Notes under the pieces: model-generated
The model's database searches: none
What the model was told of the DNA's origin: nothing
What the model saw: only the letters and a program-made list of their open reading frames with translations
Shown here: one piece after another, positions 62,742 to 64,000 of the stretch
Numbering within the stretch: position 1 is the stretch's first letter
Layout of the letters: the number at the start of each line of letters is the position of its first letter
Origin: Acetobacter aceti NBRC 14818
Lineage (GTDB): Bacteria > Pseudomonadota > Alphaproteobacteria > Acetobacterales > Acetobacteraceae
NCBI RefSeq assembly: GCF_000193495.2
Contig: NZ_AP023410.1
Location: forward strand, 3,309,501 to 3,373,500
DNA: 64,000 bases
Direction: 5' to 3'
Position numbers and translations under genes: made by a program

Positions 62742-64000
62742 TCAGTAGGGGGATTCGACATTGCCGAGCGCCACATAGACGCTCTTGATCTGTGTGTAAT
62801 GGTCCAGTGCTGCCTGACTGTTTTCACGACCCAGCCCGGACTGCTTGTAGCCACCGAACGGCATTTCGATCGGTGTGATGTTGTACTGGTTGATCCAGCA
62901 GGTACCCGCTTCCAGCGCCGCGACGACGCGATGGCCACGTGCGAGATCGTTTGTGAACACGCCAGCCGCCAGGCCGAACTCTGTCGCATTGGCGCGGGTA
63001 ACGACTTCATCCTCGTCATGGAAATCGAGAACGGTCATGACTGGGCCGAAGATTTCCTCTCGGGCGATTTTCATGTCATCATTGCAGCCGGTAAAGATGG
63101 TCGGCTGCATAAACGCGCCCTTGCCGAATGCACCTTCTGTAAGGCGATGGCCGCCGGTTAGAAGTTGCGCGCCTTGTGCAATGCCGCTTTCCACGTAGGC
63201 CATGACCTTTTCCAGATGCGGCACGCTGATGAGCGCACCGACATCCGTATCTGCCGCCAGCGGGTCACCGATCTTCATCGCTTCGACGCGCCGCTTCAGT
63301 TCAGCAAGGAAGCGATCCCGGATTCCGGACTGCACGAAAACGCGTGTTCCATTCGAGCAGATTTCGCCACCCGAGTAGAAGTTGCCAAGCAGTGCGGCGG
63401 AGACGGCATTGTCCACGTCGGCATCGTCAAAGATGATGAGCGGAGATTTTCCACCCAGTTCCAGTGTAACATATTTCAGTGTGTTGGACGCCTCACGCAT
63501 CACAGCCTTGCCTGTGGGAACAGAACCCGTGAGGCTGACCTTGCGAATATCGGGATCGGCACACAGGCGTCGACCCACATCACCCGCGCCGTGCAGCACG
63601 TTGAAAACACCATCGGGCAAGCCGGCCTCACGGTAGATCTCGGCCAGGCGCACCGACGTCAGCGGCGTCATCTCGGAGCTTTTGAAGATCATCGCATTGC
63701 CGCAGGCCAGCGCTGGTGCGGATTTCCAGCAGGCGATCTGGATCGGGTAATTCCATGCGCCGATACCGGCTGTCACGCCAAGCGGTTCGCGGCGCGTATA
63801 AGCGAAGGCCTGCTCGCCAAGATCCATCGCCTCGCCATTGATCGCGCAGGCGACAGAGCCAAAATATTCGAGAGCGTCCGCGCCCGAGAGAATGTCCACT
63901 GCCGCCGTCTCAGCGATCGGCTTGCCCGTGTCGAGCGTTTCAATGCGGGCGAGCATGTCATTGTCGCGGCGGAGAAGATCAGCGGCCTTGCGCAGGACAC
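62742..64000 (-). CDS. betB: Betaine aldehyde dehydrogenase, N-terminus cut by window edge
   Basis: The frame runs off the right edge, giving about 418 residues of an aldehyde dehydrogenase. Landmarks are [20 protein letters not shown] (general-base Glu), [13 protein letters not shown] (catalytic Cys) and E-I-F-G-P-V-M, with [14 protein letters not shown] near the end. The [11 protein letters not shown] pattern is typical of BetB. It makes glycine betaine with NAD(P)+. Probably the first or second gene of the bet operon; a betI or betT gene may lie beyond the edge. Confidence 0.94.
   Translation of the reverse strand, partial: VLRKAADLLRRDNDMLARIETLDTGKPIAETAAVDILSGADALEYFGSVACAINGEAMDLGEQAFAYTRREPLGVTAGIGAWNYPIQIACWKSAPALACGNAMIFKSSEMTPLTSVRLAEIYREAGLPDGVFNVLHGAGDVGRRLCADPDIRKVSLTGSVPTGKAVMREASNTLKYVTLELGGKSPLIIFDDADVDNAVSAALLGNFYSGGEICSNGTRVFVQSGIRDRFLAELKRRVEAMKIGDPLAADTDVGALISVPHLEKVMAYVESGIAQGAQLLTGGHRLTEGAFGKGAFMQPTIFTGCNDDMKIAREEIFGPVMTVLDFHDEDEVVTRANATEFGLAAGVFTNDLARGHRVVAALEAGTCWINQYNITPIEMPFGGYKQSGLGRENSQAALDHYTQIKSVYVALGNVESPY

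Overview
The window looks like chromosome from an acetic acid bacterium or a close relative (Alphaproteobacteria, Acetobacteraceae; inference). The reasons are its moderately high GC content, a Hint-domain surface protein of a type common in that family, a secreted GH32 fructan hydrolase, a Tat-exported lactonase and the protein style of the housekeeping genes. I cannot name the genus. No rRNA, tRNA or CRISPR array was seen.

Layout. 1-7.9 kb: the tail of a FAD-dependent oxidoreductase, then a compact, AT-richer chemotaxis operon (receptor, cheY, cheA, cheW, cheR, cheB, a second cheY, cheD and a small unknown gene). 7.9-25 kb: mostly housekeeping and accessory genes: an ABC-F ATPase, ndk, a Wzx-like flippase, an orphan double-glycine peptide, a Tat-exported beta-propeller lactonase, NAD malic enzyme, trmJ-cysS, a SulP transporter, a MetF-like reductase, an exported GH32 enzyme and a DXD glycosyltransferase. 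25-44 kb: ridA, soxBDAG, sdaA, then a nine-gene run gbcA-gbcB-regulator-dgcA-dgcB-etfA-etfB-adhC-fghA. 44-50 kb: a tripartite efflux operon (emrB-like, emrA-like, outer-membrane factor, pirin-like protein) divergent from a LysR regulator. 50.3-54.7 kb: an AT-rich accessory insert with a serine recombinase, a Hint-domain protein, a 48-residue membrane protein, an XRE regulator and about 0.7 kb of degenerate DNA. 54.7-64 kb: sthA, a second GlxA/AraC regulator, then minus-strand betB-betA-GNAT-nitrilase and glyA-SnoaL-like.

How the genes fit together. The main theme is one complete catabolic route spread over about 39 kb: choline -> betaine aldehyde -> glycine betaine (BetA, BetB); betaine -> dimethylglycine (GbcA/GbcB); dimethylglycine -> sarcosine (DgcA/DgcB with a dedicated ETF); sarcosine -> glycine (SoxBDAG); glycine -> serine (GlyA); serine -> pyruvate + ammonia (SdaA). 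Formaldehyde released by the demethylations is matched by AdhC and FghA directly downstream in the same transcription unit. RidA, MetF-like and SthA are plausible helpers for reactive enamines, C1-folate and NAD(P)H balance. Two DJ-1/AraC (GlxA-type) regulators sit in the locus. GTCG-core half-sites with about 21-bp phasing occur upstream of gbcA, soxB and one regulator gene and may form a shared operator. The second point of interest is the recombinase/Hint/XRE insert between the efflux and choline blocks.
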